This document shows, piece after piece, positions 14,230 to 23,239 of a stretch of DNA of 31,415 nucleotides. This DNA comes from a virus, in the IMG/VR virus record IMGVR_UViG_3300021508_000004, positions 1 through 31,415 of that record. One strand, 5' to 3'. Under the pieces are notes generated by a model. The model saw nothing but the letters and a program-made list of their open reading frames with translations. It ran no database searches and was not told the DNA's origin. Both the position numbers and the translations under genes were made by a program. Positions within the stretch are counted from its first letter, which is position 1; each line of letters starts with the position of its first letter.

Positions 14230-14862
14230 TTAAAAATCTGTTAGGTCTGGTGATGTAGAACCTGTAGTTATTCTTACACGTCTCCGTTCTGCCGCAGAGA
14301 ATGTACTCCACGCACTTCCATCGTCTACAGAGAATGCGACTGCTTGTTCAGCTGGAGAATATGTACCCCACACATCATCTGCTGTGACATGTACATAATC
14401 CAAGTTACTCGGGATGAACGGTATTACATTAACACCAGTAAGTTCTATGAAACCACGGTGGTAAGCTCTATCAATCCCACCAACCTTAAACATGTTATAG
14501 ATGTCTCCACCTGTTACAATACACTCAAAGTGTATCGTTAGTAAATCCTGGTGAGGATACCATTTAATATGATTGGGGTGATTGAGGATTGCAGCCAGTA
14601 CATCCCTGCTAGTTTCATCTAGTAGTGGCCACTCGTACCGAGCACGGAATCGAAACCCACCGAACTTCTCATGTACGGAGCCATCGACTAGAACCTTCGT
14701 TGTTATAATCTTCTCCGGGTTCTCGTCTCTCATACAGTGAGTTACCAGGTCGTTATCTGCGTTAGTGAAGTCCATGTCAACGGTATCTTTAGTATTACCA
14801 TTGGCATCCAAAAAAACAACGCGAGGTTGGTCCCACCCACCGAAAATTGCACTCAATGCCAT
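14230..14862 (-). CDS. Tail tip-associated structural protein (210 aa)
   Basis: Begins MALSAIFGGWDQPRVVFLDA and continues with beta-rich sequence suggesting a distal tail protein. Residues about 165-200 contain two copies of a motif, W.TYSPAEQAVAFSVDDGS followed by W.TFSAAERRRV, an internal repeat. ATAGGAGCTAAC precedes the ATG; eight bases separate it from the preceding stop. The place between the 1044-residue tip protein and the fibre genes supports a tail role; family not recognised. Confidence 0.6.
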   Translation of the reverse strand: MALSAIFGGWDQPRVVFLDANGNTKDTVDMDFTNADNDLVTHCMRDENPEKIITTKVLVDGSVHEKFGGFRFRARYEWPLLDETSRDVLAAILNHPNHIKWYPHQDLLTIHFECIVTGGDIYNMFKVGGIDRAYHRGFIELTGVNVIPFIPSNLDYVHVTADDVWGTYSPAEQAVAFSVDDGSAWSTFSAAERRRVRITTGSTSPDLTDF

Positions 14863-14870
14863 GTTAGCTC

Positions 14871-17800
14871 CTATCTTAGTGTTTGATTTATATTTGTCAG
14901 TGATGTGTTGTTGATTGTGTATAATTCATACAACACAAGTTTGGTCATTCCCCGACCAAGTAGTTCTATTTCAACTACCTTACCACGGACGTTATTAATA
15001 TCATATACGTCACCAAAACGTATATCATGTCTGTATTCGTCGACAACGACTGTGTACTTACTTCTTATATCACTATAGAAGGTTAGTATATTGTCTCCGA
15101 TTGTCTTAGCATGTATGTAATCTGATACATAACTTAACATCCTTTTGTAGGTTAAGCTATCGTCAGTTGATGCTTTAGTTTCCGCAGAGTAGTATGTTCC
15201 ATTTATGTATGATATTTCAACTTCTTCAAACGGAGGAATATCCTCGCGTGTGATTGAAACGATGTTATCGATTTCTCCACGATAAACCAACGAGTCATCT
15301 CCCAGTACATATGTACCATTCCATTCATATAGAACCTGGTCATTTGCACCAGATATTTGCCCGAGTATGTCCCACCCACGTTTGTTGGTCTTGAACTCCT
15401 CGATATGTTCACTCCAATCTTTGGTGTATTGTCTCAGGGCATAGGATGGTTGTGTTATCGTATAGAACGTACCATCCAACTCTACAACATTACTGTATAT
15501 TCCACGTTCGTTAACACCAGGTGACCAGTTATCTTGGTGGTCTTTCAACCATATGTTGTAATCCTCGGTTGAGTAGTTGTAGAAGATTGTGTTGTCGTAT
15601 ACAAAGAGCGACTGTAACTCCCCAATGGGATAGTAGGTATATTCTACGTCAAACTCATCATCCAGATATTTGTTGTGTACATACACATATGTCTCATCAA
15701 ATCCAATACCTTGGTTGCGTTTCACATAGACAGTTCCTGTATCCGGTATCGAAATAGTAAGTTCGTTAGTGATGTCTGTCACAGTGAAGTCCTGCTCGTC
15801 AATCATAACTGACGACACATTCCTAACACGACTTCTGTTCAGGGAGAATCGTGGACAAAGTGTCCAATCATCGTCAGTTACAGCATTGTGTGTTTCTTTC
15901 AGAGGGTTGTCTGGGTCTGTCTGCCCTTCTAGTTCTTTTATATTTTCAAAGTATACTTCTTTGGTTATAACCCAGTTGTTGCCTTCTATGACAAACACTT
16001 CATCACGTATGTCGTATCCTTGGGATACTGATAATGTTTCTCCTAGTAGTTCAAATGCAACCTGGTTCGCATAAGAGGTACCTACTCCAATCCCCCACCA
16101 ATTTTCTACTGGAGGTGCATCCCAATTATTCATAGGTCTGATTGACCTTACTACCATCATTGTGTAGAGGTCTATCTGTGTATCCCAACTATCTATGATA
16201 AAGTCTCCATCAAGCTGTCGGGTTACTGTGTCTACCTCAGATATTCTGAATGTCTTCTTTACATCGTTTGTGCGTATTACACCCGGTGTAGTAAACAGGT
16301 CTGTTCTGTCTCCCCTCACAAGAATTGTTGCAGAGAGTCCTCCCAACCAATCGCTTGGTCTGCTCGCTGTTTGTGGAGGAGCAGCAAATCCCACAACCAG
16401 TTCAGTATCTGTCCAGTTGCGTTGATACTTACGTCTGAATCCATAGATGGAGCCTTCAGATACACATAACTCATGTCCCACATACGAATCTATGTTGGGA
16501 TAATACTTTGGTGAGTCTGTGTAGGCATCTCTATCGTGAAATACTTCTTCAAATCGGCTGTCAGTACTATTCCATCTACCTATCCTAACCTTTGTAAATA
16601 CATCTGGTTGTATCGACTGTCTTACTTCGTTAACCATAACATATATGTCACCAGACACGGGGTCTTTGTATAGATAGATATTTCCCGGGCAGGTAACAAC
16701 TGCGTCGTTCAACCACCTTGCATCTACTCCATTAACAGTGACCGTATTCCACCCACACATGGAGTGTTTGTTGTCCTGTCTATTATTCTCAACTACCATT
16801 CCCTCAGATAGTAAGTATTGCTGTCTTTTATCTATCCAACTAAAATCTATATAGAATTGGCATACCTTGGAACCATATGCTTCTTCCTGGGATAATGAGT
16901 TGGTGAATTGTTCGGGTGACATAGATGATACAAACGAATGCCAACCCGGGTCTAGGAATATCGACTCCCCCTCATCAGCATCTGCAACTGTATCGGGATA
17001 GAAGAACGATTCAAATCCTGCCTTTCTCCACTTTCTCTCTACTCTGACAGATTCTCTCGGTCTATCGGTAATTTCGTCGAAGTAGTATCCAACCTCAGCT
17101 TCCATGTACGTTGGAACAAATATATTTTCATATGGGGCATGTGCCCCTGGTGTATCGGTTGATAGATATACATATGAGTGTGTCCATATAGATGATGTTA
17201 GAGCATACTCTAGTGGATGCTCGAACTGGATAATCCATGTGCCAGATGACTTATGACCGATGATGTCGGTACACTTACCCAACCATTGGGTTTGCACTTC
17301 GTTGTCGCTATCGTATCCTACGGCCCATACGTAGTTTCCTACATACTGTTCATATGGTTTAGATGCGGCATCTCCACTTGGTTGTTCTACCCACGATGTA
17401 CCAACATGTACATGATGTTGACCTGCTGGTGCTGGGAATGTACTCACTTCAGAACGAACAGCAAGTAACTTGGGAATTCCACCATCCTTAAAAGGAGCAG
17501 GAGTTCCCCATCCTATCGTCTGTGTAAACCAACGACAAGTTCCCTCTTCCATACCTTCTCCACCGAGACGGTAGTTGTGGTACATTACTTCAAGGGAATC
17601 TACACGACATCCTTTATCATACTTATAGAATACACCACCATCAGGATATATATGAGACGCAACGTCTGTGAGGTCTATTGTTCCCCATGCACGAGTATGT
17701 GCCTCGTCCAGTGAGATGTCTTCCTCTGTAAACTCTACAACATAGTGTAGGTCTGTTCCGTCTACTTCCAGATATGAAACACGTAAGTCAGGGCTACCCC

Positions 17801-18005
17801 ATTCTACTTCACCAATTTTGAGAGCATCACCTGTGGTCATATCATAACGGATAATCCAGTTGTGGACACCTGCATATAGGTACGTACCATCCTCTGACAG
17901 TGCCTTACACTTATAATCAGTGGTATCACCCTCGGTTGGATTGGCATCCTGCTTTGAAGGAATTTGGCGGGCACTCCACCATTTCTCTGTTGCAGTTATA
18001 CTCAT
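14871..18005 (-). CDS. Large tail tip/baseplate protein (1044 aa)
   Basis: The longest gene. The N-terminal third has repeated short beta-blade-like motifs (EDGTYLYAGVHNWIIRYDMT, then similar VDGTDLHYVV and VGNYVWAVGYD), as in a beta-propeller or tip protein. The middle and C-terminal parts are long beta-rich stretches ending in a segment rich in YTVVVDEYRHDIRFGDVYDI. No peptidase or lysozyme motif is evident to me. Its ATG shares bases with the stop of the upstream gene (ATGA). Its position after the tape measure and before the fibres, and its size, fit the central tail tip protein that contacts the host surface. Confidence 0.65.
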   Translation of the reverse strand: MSITATEKWWSARQIPSKQDANPTEGDTTDYKCKALSEDGTYLYAGVHNWIIRYDMTTGDALKIGEVEWGSPDLRVSYLEVDGTDLHYVVEFTEEDISLDEAHTRAWGTIDLTDVASHIYPDGGVFYKYDKGCRVDSLEVMYHNYRLGGEGMEEGTCRWFTQTIGWGTPAPFKDGGIPKLLAVRSEVSTFPAPAGQHHVHVGTSWVEQPSGDAASKPYEQYVGNYVWAVGYDSDNEVQTQWLGKCTDIIGHKSSGTWIIQFEHPLEYALTSSIWTHSYVYLSTDTPGAHAPYENIFVPTYMEAEVGYYFDEITDRPRESVRVERKWRKAGFESFFYPDTVADADEGESIFLDPGWHSFVSSMSPEQFTNSLSQEEAYGSKVCQFYIDFSWIDKRQQYLLSEGMVVENNRQDNKHSMCGWNTVTVNGVDARWLNDAVVTCPGNIYLYKDPVSGDIYVMVNEVRQSIQPDVFTKVRIGRWNSTDSRFEEVFHDRDAYTDSPKYYPNIDSYVGHELCVSEGSIYGFRRKYQRNWTDTELVVGFAAPPQTASRPSDWLGGLSATILVRGDRTDLFTTPGVIRTNDVKKTFRISEVDTVTRQLDGDFIIDSWDTQIDLYTMMVVRSIRPMNNWDAPPVENWWGIGVGTSYANQVAFELLGETLSVSQGYDIRDEVFVIEGNNWVITKEVYFENIKELEGQTDPDNPLKETHNAVTDDDWTLCPRFSLNRSRVRNVSSVMIDEQDFTVTDITNELTISIPDTGTVYVKRNQGIGFDETYVYVHNKYLDDEFDVEYTYYPIGELQSLFVYDNTIFYNYSTEDYNIWLKDHQDNWSPGVNERGIYSNVVELDGTFYTITQPSYALRQYTKDWSEHIEEFKTNKRGWDILGQISGANDQVLYEWNGTYVLGDDSLVYRGEIDNIVSITREDIPPFEEVEISYINGTYYSAETKASTDDSLTYKRMLSYVSDYIHAKTIGDNILTFYSDIRSKYTVVVDEYRHDIRFGDVYDINNVRGKVVEIELLGRGMTKLVLYELYTINNTSLTNINQTLR

Positions 18006-18481
18006 ATAGATATACTCTCCGTACTAGTTATCTTATATACACTATTGAACAAAGTTAATGCATCTTTTATACTTATGAACTTGTAGTAATCGTCTCCGTC
18101 CTTCATACCTGGTTCGTCACTATCCCAGGTAAGAACCACGGATGTGAGTTCAATAGTAGTTGTCTCGTCGTTAAATTTGATGTTCTCTATCGGGAAGTGT
18201 TCACCAACGCCAGCAAATACCAAAGTCTTCTCATCCTCATTAAACAACTCATAGTATCTAACTTCACATAGAACACTATTGGCAGTCTCTGGAAATGGAG
18301 ATAGGAATGCCGTTAGGTCATCTGTGTAGAACGTAAGACGCATTGATGGTGCTACTGCCCGACGATGTCCCTCTCCCTCGTCTTCGAGTGTACGTTTAAT
18401 GGTTGCAACATCAAACGGCACAATGGTTGCTCGTTTGTTTGTATCTGTGCGTCGGAGTCTGATTTCAAATAAATCCTTCAT
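18002..18481 (-). CDS. Distal tail protein candidate (159 aa)
   Basis: Follows the tape measure with a TAATG overlap and precedes the tip protein with ATGA, so the three are translationally chained. Sequence MKDLFEIRLRRTDTNKRATI and FPIENIKFNDETTTIELTSV is beta-rich, with no cysteine cluster. The place between tape measure and tip suits a distal tail protein (Dit-like) or a hub component, though it is shorter than most Dit proteins. No motif proves it. Confidence 0.5.
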   Translation of the reverse strand: MKDLFEIRLRRTDTNKRATIVPFDVATIKRTLEDEGEGHRRAVAPSMRLTFYTDDLTAFLSPFPETANSVLCEVRYYELFNEDEKTLVFAGVGEHFPIENIKFNDETTTIELTSVVLTWDSDEPGMKDGDDYYKFISIKDALTLFNSVYKITSTESISI

Positions 18482-21195
18482 TAATTTGTCGTCCTTGAGG
18501 ATTTAATTCTACTTCCCCGTTGTGCAGCTTCGGAAATAGCTACGTCAACCTGTGAACCAATGACTGGATTCACATCAACTAAGAACGTAGGAGCCGCGGA
18601 GGTCAGCATAGCTTCCTGTGCACGTGCCCCACGTACAAACGATTGAGATGCGACTGTACCCAATCCCCTCATCTGTGCATTAAACTGTGGGAACAGAGGC
18701 ATTACCTCGTCCATCATTAGTCGATATCCGGTGTCATTAATTGGAGCAAACGCATTTACTTCATCTACACCAGCTTCTGCTGCAATAACCGGCACACCAC
18801 CTGGTCTATGTTTAAGTACATTGGCTCCAGTACGGTTAGCTAGATATAAACCATCGGCAGCATAGTGTACCTTATTGTCTGTCAGATATCCACCTGTGGC
18901 AAAACCAAGGAATGAGAGGAAACCACCAAAACCAGGTATCATCTTCAACAGACCAATAATGGCACTGGATATTGCATGTGAGAGGATTGTGTTTGCAACA
19001 GCACCAAACATCTGTTGTAAAGCACCACGTACATCCCCCGACATTATTGCATCAACAATACCTCTGGTGAATATACCAGCTACCCTCTTTTGAGCAGCAT
19101 CGTCCTTTCCTTCCTTCTCCTCTTTCGATAGCTTTTCTTCTCGCTCACGAACCGCTTCGGCATACGAAGATATACCTTCTCCAACCAGCTTGTCAGTAAG
19201 AGCAGGTGTTAGTTCGTCCAGAGACATGTCATAGACGGCCAGGGTTAGTTGGTCCAGTATTCCTTGTACTAACTCTGGGTCAGCCTCGGCTCCGAGTGCT
19301 GCCCGAAGTCCTACACCAACTTCCTCTGCTTTCTTAGCAAAGGGTTCTTCTTCTAATTCAACCTTCGTCCACTTGTCTCTATAGAAACTTTCTACTTCAC
19401 TACCGGCAGCGAGTACTTTACTTAGGAAGTCTCTTCCCTCTGGTGTGGCTACATCAACTCCACTAACTGCCTTAGCCTGTGCCTGTGCCAGATTGAACGT
19501 GTCCTCTTGTAGTTCCTCCATCGTCCCATCTAGTAAGTCAAGGGCCGCTATTAGTTTCTCTTCTCTGGTTGCTGCCTCAACTGCTCGGGTTCTTCTACCA
19601 CCAGCACCACCTGGGAGCACATCGTCGTCTCCCATGTCGGCCGCAATGGTAATAGTACCACCTGTGGGTGTGATGATTTCCCCACCCTTTTTGGTCATGA
19701 AGCTACCAAGTGGTATTTCTTCTTCCTCGGTTATCTCCTCGGTATCTTCCTTAATACCAAGGATTTCCTTACCGACCCGCTTGAAGTTGTCAAGCATCGC
19801 TCCGCCGGCAAGGTTCGTCATATGTTCAAGTAACGTTATCTGCCCTCGGAATAGGTCTCCCCAGGACCGTAGTGCGTCACCGATTGTAAGTATAACTGCT
19901 TCTAGTAGTTTGAAAATCCAATATATAGGATTGACAATGTTACCTATAGTTACCAGAGCATCCCTGACATCAATCAGGGATAGTGAAACACCTTCAGCCG
20001 AACTCTCGGTTCCGGTGAATAGGTAGTTTATATCACCAAGTAACTCAGCTATGGATACGAGGAAGCCGTTCGAATCCTCAAGGCCTTTCTTGATGCGTGT
20101 ACCAATTAGTTCAGCAATAGCAGTTAGAGGAGGAACCATCCCGTCCAACAGAGCAATTATGTTGTTGAGCAGTTCATCTATGTTCTCTTGTCCAATACCT
20201 GCGATGAACGACGCACCTATCTCAGCAAACTTATCTCCTACCCTAATTGAGAAGTCATCTACAGATGTGCCAGCTGCATCAAATATACCAGCAGCACTTT
20301 CACTATAAGCAGTGAATGCCTCGTCAAGGTCACCCTCAGTAGTTTCTATCTCATGGACAAGGTCTCGATATGCTTCTTTTTGCTCAAGGAGTGCTTGTAT
20401 AAATATAAGAGCATCAGCACGTGGGAATAGTTTGGCAAGGTCTCTACCTTCCAAATCATCCAACATCTGGTTCCAGTTATCGGTAGCAATACCGGCTTCC
20501 TCGAACTTCTCCTTGTTCTTCTCCATCTCAACATATACACCCTTGATACCGGTCTTGATTTGCTCTTCTTGGAGAGCAGGTGCTAGTTGTGAGAAGAGTG
20601 CCAGGGTTTCAACAGCGGAACCGTTGAGACCACTCATGGCTATAGCTGCTTCACCGAAGTTCTGTCCAAGTTTGTCACCCGAAATAACACCAGCATTAAC
20701 AGCAGCAACATAATCATCCAGGAAGACAAGTCCTTCCTCGGTGGTCATGTTGAATACTTTCATTGCCTTTGTAAGGGCATTTGTAGTTACTTCAGCAGTT
20801 GTGTTTGTGGCAATAGCTGCTTTACCAGCATCTGCGGCAAGTGTGAATGCAGCACCACTATCCTGTAGCAGGGATGTTAGAATGTATACAGATTCGCTAA
20901 GGTCTTGATACTCCTGGTTAGGGAGAGCCTTTTTTAGTTCTAATAGTTGCTCTTTGACCTTGGCTGTTTCCCTCTCCGACTTAGGTAGGAGAGTATTAAT
21001 CCTGATAACGTTCTTCTCGAATTCAAGGAAACTTTTGGTAACATTTACAGCCGCAGCAGCAACCGCATACAACGCAGTACCAAAAATCAAAGCAGAGCTT
21101 GTTATAGAACCAAACGCAGCACCAAGTGCAGCCAGGTTAGACTGGGCTGTTCTGGTATCTACTCCTACGTTAAGGGTTCTTATTTCATTAGCCAT
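18481..21195 (-). CDS. Tape measure protein (904 aa)
   Basis: Long, helical, Ala-rich protein in the tape measure position. A hydrophobic segment lies near residues 22-52, coiled segments run across 60-340, a second hydrophobic patch is near 410-435, and a strong hydrophobic region is at about 735-771 (SAIIGLLKMIPGFGGFLSFL). Phage TP901-type tape measures have the same build. Tape length sets tail length, so about 900 residues would suggest a tail of order 130 nm by the usual rule of thumb. The C terminus is Gly/Ala-rich (TNKV and GRRTRAV region near 540 is a low-complexity linker). GGAGAG precedes the ATG, and it ends at a TAATG junction. Confidence 0.9.
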   Translation of the reverse strand: MANEIRTLNVGVDTRTAQSNLAALGAAFGSITSSALIFGTALYAVAAAAVNVTKSFLEFEKNVIRINTLLPKSERETAKVKEQLLELKKALPNQEYQDLSESVYILTSLLQDSGAAFTLAADAGKAAIATNTTAEVTTNALTKAMKVFNMTTEEGLVFLDDYVAAVNAGVISGDKLGQNFGEAAIAMSGLNGSAVETLALFSQLAPALQEEQIKTGIKGVYVEMEKNKEKFEEAGIATDNWNQMLDDLEGRDLAKLFPRADALIFIQALLEQKEAYRDLVHEIETTEGDLDEAFTAYSESAAGIFDAAGTSVDDFSIRVGDKFAEIGASFIAGIGQENIDELLNNIIALLDGMVPPLTAIAELIGTRIKKGLEDSNGFLVSIAELLGDINYLFTGTESSAEGVSLSLIDVRDALVTIGNIVNPIYWIFKLLEAVILTIGDALRSWGDLFRGQITLLEHMTNLAGGAMLDNFKRVGKEILGIKEDTEEITEEEEIPLGSFMTKKGGEIITPTGGTITIAADMGDDDVLPGGAGGRRTRAVEAATREEKLIAALDLLDGTMEELQEDTFNLAQAQAKAVSGVDVATPEGRDFLSKVLAAGSEVESFYRDKWTKVELEEEPFAKKAEEVGVGLRAALGAEADPELVQGILDQLTLAVYDMSLDELTPALTDKLVGEGISSYAEAVREREEKLSKEEKEGKDDAAQKRVAGIFTRGIVDAIMSGDVRGALQQMFGAVANTILSHAISSAIIGLLKMIPGFGGFLSFLGFATGGYLTDNKVHYAADGLYLANRTGANVLKHRPGGVPVIAAEAGVDEVNAFAPINDTGYRLMMDEVMPLFPQFNAQMRGLGTVASQSFVRGARAQEAMLTSAAPTFLVDVNPVIGSQVDVAISEAAQRGSRIKSSRTTN

Positions 21196-21196
21196 A

Positions 21197-21535
21197 TTAG
21201 CTCTCCAGTTTGGCAGCTACGTGAGGGAGAACTCCGTATATGCGTTTTATAAAGTGTCTGTTATACCACGGGAACGCAGCACGTATATCGTCGTGAGTTT
21301 CTAGTACCATCTCTGGGTAACTATCAAACATCAGGTTGTGGAGAGCCATAGCAAAAAGATTCACTGGGTTTCTCCCATCCATCGTTTCCTTTGCACCCAC
21401 AGTCGTATACATTAGGAAGTCCTCATCCTTTGGATACGACACAGTTAGGACATGTCGTTTCTTGAAAACAAATCGTATACGTTCTTCTGTCCCTTCCTGG
21501 GTTATCGTGTTATCTTTTATATTAACAATTATCAT
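21197..21535 (-). CDS. Tail assembly chaperone candidate (112 aa)
   Basis: Immediately upstream of the tape measure (one base between stop and ATG), in the position where tail assembly chaperones are normally found. The protein (MIIVNIKDNTITQEGTEERI...) mixes beta and helix and is not clearly related to a known family; no slippery frameshift site or overlapping second frame is visible, unlike the usual chaperone pair. TAGGAGAATAC is the ribosome site. Assigned by place only. Confidence 0.45.
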   Translation of the reverse strand: MIIVNIKDNTITQEGTEERIRFVFKKRHVLTVSYPKDEDFLMYTTVGAKETMDGRNPVNLFAMALHNLMFDSYPEMVLETHDDIRAAFPWYNRHFIKRIYGVLPHVAAKLES

Positions 21536-21543
21536 GTATTCTC

Positions 21544-22116
21544 CTATTCTATTTCATCCCATTGGAAACGTGTACCGGGTCGTATATCTCCAATCTCTAC
21601 TGGTCCCTGACCTAGAGATGGTGTTTTACGTGCCAGTGATGCCAGTTTGAATGGGTCCCTACTGTGACGTAAGAAGTCTTCAGTGGCGATGAATCTTGGA
21701 CCTCCAGGCATCAGACCGAAAGCTGCCCGGTTTATTAACAGTAAGATAATGTCAACAGCACCCGGGGATATATATACATCTCTACCCATGCGCGATTGAT
21801 ACGCATGGTAGGGTATCTTTGTACCAACAATTACACCATGGACAGACTTGATAATCAAGCTATCCGCTGTCTTCTCCGTCAGGCTGGTCCACAATCTACG
21901 TGCTAATGTGTCCCATGGTTTCCTGGAACGACGTTTGGTTTTACGAGCAGTTGCTCCTTTTATAGGAGGTAACAGACCAGCATTCAACTGTCTCTCAAAA
22001 TCCTCGTGAATAACCTTAATCAGGGAATCACCTAGTGGTCCCTTCATCGCCAGAACCAAAGGAAGATTGACACGTCTGACGGCAACCCTTATAGCTATAC
22101 CAGCTTTAACCCCCAT
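21544..22116 (-). CDS. Phage virion morphogenesis-type protein (190 aa)
   Basis: Basic protein (GATARKTKRRSRKPWDTLAR) with a short central stretch HAYQSRMGRD that resembles the loop in Mu gpG-like virion-morphogenesis/tail-completion proteins. It lies within the tail block. AAAAGGAG sits immediately upstream, in the run that closes the terminator at 22131-22164, so expression depends on read-through or on a promoter within. Assignment to the gpG-like family is a guess from motif and place. Confidence 0.45.
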   Translation of the reverse strand: MGVKAGIAIRVAVRRVNLPLVLAMKGPLGDSLIKVIHEDFERQLNAGLLPPIKGATARKTKRRSRKPWDTLARRLWTSLTEKTADSLIIKSVHGVIVGTKIPYHAYQSRMGRDVYISPGAVDIILLLINRAAFGLMPGGPRFIATEDFLRHSRDPFKLASLARKTPSLGQGPVEIGDIRPGTRFQWDEIE

Positions 22117-22130
22117 ATATTTCTCCTTTT

Positions 22131-22164
22131 AAAAATCCCCCGGTTCATAGTATAGTACGGGGGA
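22131..22164 (-). terminator. Intrinsic terminator or attenuator inside the tail operon
   Basis: TCCCCCG (22136-22142) pairs with CGGGGGA (22158-22164), 7 bp with a 15-base loop, followed on the minus strand by a T run (22135-22131). It lies after the stop at 22196 and just before the ribosome site of the 190-residue gene. Full termination would cut off the tape measure and fibre genes, so partial read-through or antitermination is implied. Confidence 0.75.
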
Positions 22165-22195
22165 AATGATACATTCTACTTATTACAATAATACT

Positions 22196-22936
22196 CTAAT
22201 TGTAACCATCTGTATTGTTAACGTCACTCATCATTGCCTCGTGAACTCGTCTCTCTGTTTCGCTTGTTCTGTCTATCGAGGACACCATTGCAGCAAACTC
22301 AGCAACATTTACGCTGTCCATGAACACATGTGGTAGCATACCAAAATCCTTGGCTACACTATAAAATGATTCGCACTCTCCCATCAATGTATAACAGTGT
22401 TTGTATTCAATGTCAGAGAGCTTCTCCGAACCCATCCTTTCACCTATATCGTCCATCAACAGTACAAACCCCTCGAAGAGTAGTTTGATATGTCTCTTTG
22501 AACTACGAGGAAGGAGCCTCTTTTTAATGTCCGTCTTCATTCTTCGATGGGCATACACTGTCGACATACTATCGGGTATGCCTTGTTCATATGACCTTCT
22601 AAACGACAACCACTCCTCTCCCTTCACATTACACACAGCAAGTATCCAAACAGAATAGAATGCCCACATAGCAAGACTCTCCTTGGTGGGTTCCTTCGGT
22701 ACTATATTAATAATGTGATTGAAGGTAGACAGGGATGGGTATGGCAAGGATAGTGTTACTCCCTCTAATGTGAAGTAAAAATCCTTGAGTAAAAAGTCGG
22801 TGGGTTTGAAATGAAAGACCGTAGCCAGTTTGTCTGTGGGGTCTTTGTACTCACCGTATTTGTCTTCGAATTCTGCTCGTTCTTTAACAAGTTCTGCACG
22901 TATGTTAAAGAATTCATTTGATAGTTGTTCGGACAT
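22196..22936 (-). CDS. Hypothetical tail-region protein (246 aa)
   Basis: No family recognised. Helical throughout, with a basic middle (MKTDIKKRLLPRSSKRHIKL) and an aromatic-rich N-terminal half. Starts at 22936 with CTGGAGGGAA immediately upstream. It is the first gene after the structured RNA region 22937-23252 and is followed by a terminator, so it sits as a unit between the tail tube and the remaining tail genes. It could be a tail chaperone or a tail-completion protein, but the length is long for a chaperone. Confidence 0.6.
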   Translation of the reverse strand: MSEQLSNEFFNIRAELVKERAEFEDKYGEYKDPTDKLATVFHFKPTDFLLKDFYFTLEGVTLSLPYPSLSTFNHIINIVPKEPTKESLAMWAFYSVWILAVCNVKGEEWLSFRRSYEQGIPDSMSTVYAHRRMKTDIKKRLLPRSSKRHIKLLFEGFVLLMDDIGERMGSEKLSDIEYKHCYTLMGECESFYSVAKDFGMLPHVFMDSVNVAEFAAMVSSIDRTSETERRVHEAMMSDVNNTDGYN

Positions 22937-22966
22937 TTCCCTCCAGAAAAAGTATGTTATGTGAAT

Positions 22967-23047
22967 TGGAGAAGCTCAGACTCGAACTGAGGTCCGTGCC
23001 GGTTCCCACAAGGGGCTGTCCGCCACGTCGATACCATTCTCTTCCCC
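22967..23047 (-). ncRNA. tmRNA-like tRNA-like domain without message part
   Basis: An 81-nt element in RNA order. GGGGAAG (23047-23041) pairs with CTTCTCC (22974-22968) as a 7-bp acceptor stem with G3:U70, followed by A73, the alanine identity features of tRNA-Ala and tmRNA. Next is AGAATGGTATCGAC (23040-23027), a D-loop with no D stem, close to the 5' sequence of tmRNA. A capped stem follows: GTG/CAC and CGG/CCG, with a CCC/GGG tip. Then comes GGAC (as in E. coli tmRNA before its T arm) and a perfect T arm CTCAG-TTCGAGT-CTGAG (22991-22975). No anticodon arm fits. The tag frame and pseudoknots of tmRNA are absent: only 31 nt join D-loop and GGAC. CCA is not encoded. Family likeness is from memory. 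Confidence 0.6.
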
Positions 23048-23087
23048 TTTGGTGTCGGTCAAGTATTTCATGAGTTAGAATTCATTC

Positions 23088-23125
23088 CAATGTATGATGT
23101 ATACCCATGATACATACCGACATTG
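23088..23125 (-). ncRNA. Hairpin H4 upstream of the tRNA-like domain
   Basis: CAATGT (23088-23093) pairs with ACATTG (23120-23125), and inside ATGTAT (23097-23102) pairs with ATACAT (23110-23115), 12 bp with a small internal loop. No T run follows, so it is not a terminator. Confidence 0.55.
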
Positions 23126-23127
23126 TA

Positions 23128-23160
23128 GAGTAACAACCCAGCTATGCAAGATTGTTACTC
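23128..23160 (-). ncRNA. Hairpin H3
   Basis: A perfect 9-bp stem, GAGTAACAA (23128-23136) with TTGTTACTC (23152-23160), and a 15-base loop. It lies two bases from H4. No T run on the transcribed strand. Confidence 0.6.
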
Positions 23161-23166
23161 AGTTGT

Positions 23167-23195
23167 GTGCGAGATGGCGCTAACCATCATCGCAC
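23167..23195 (-). ncRNA. Hairpin H2
   Basis: GTGCGA/TCGCAC (23167-23172 with 23190-23195) continues as GATGG/CCATC (23173-23177 with 23184-23188) with one bulged base and a 6-base loop: 11 bp. This is the most stable-looking of the four. Confidence 0.6.
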
Positions 23196-23205
23196 GTGTG
23201 GTCTA

Positions 23206-23239
23206 TGTAGGTGTGACGGAGGGAGGACACAATCCTACA
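23206..23239 (-). ncRNA. Hairpin H1, just after the tail tube stop
   Basis: TGTAGG/CCTACA (23206-23211 with 23234-23239) and TGTG/CACA (23212-23215 with 23228-23231), with a two-base bulge and a 12-base loop. It starts 14 bases after the tail tube stop codon. There is no T run, so it could stabilise the mRNA end or belong to a larger structured RNA ending in the tRNA-like domain. Confidence 0.55.

Noticed and set aside
22196-22936. Programmed frameshift of a tail assembly chaperone pair
   Set aside because: No overlapping second frame and no slippery sequence was found between this gene and the next; a terminator separates them.
22967-23047. Ordinary tRNA gene
   Set aside because: The acceptor and T arm fit, but there is no D stem and no 5-bp anticodon stem with a 7-base loop in the middle. 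The features fit a tmRNA-type domain better.
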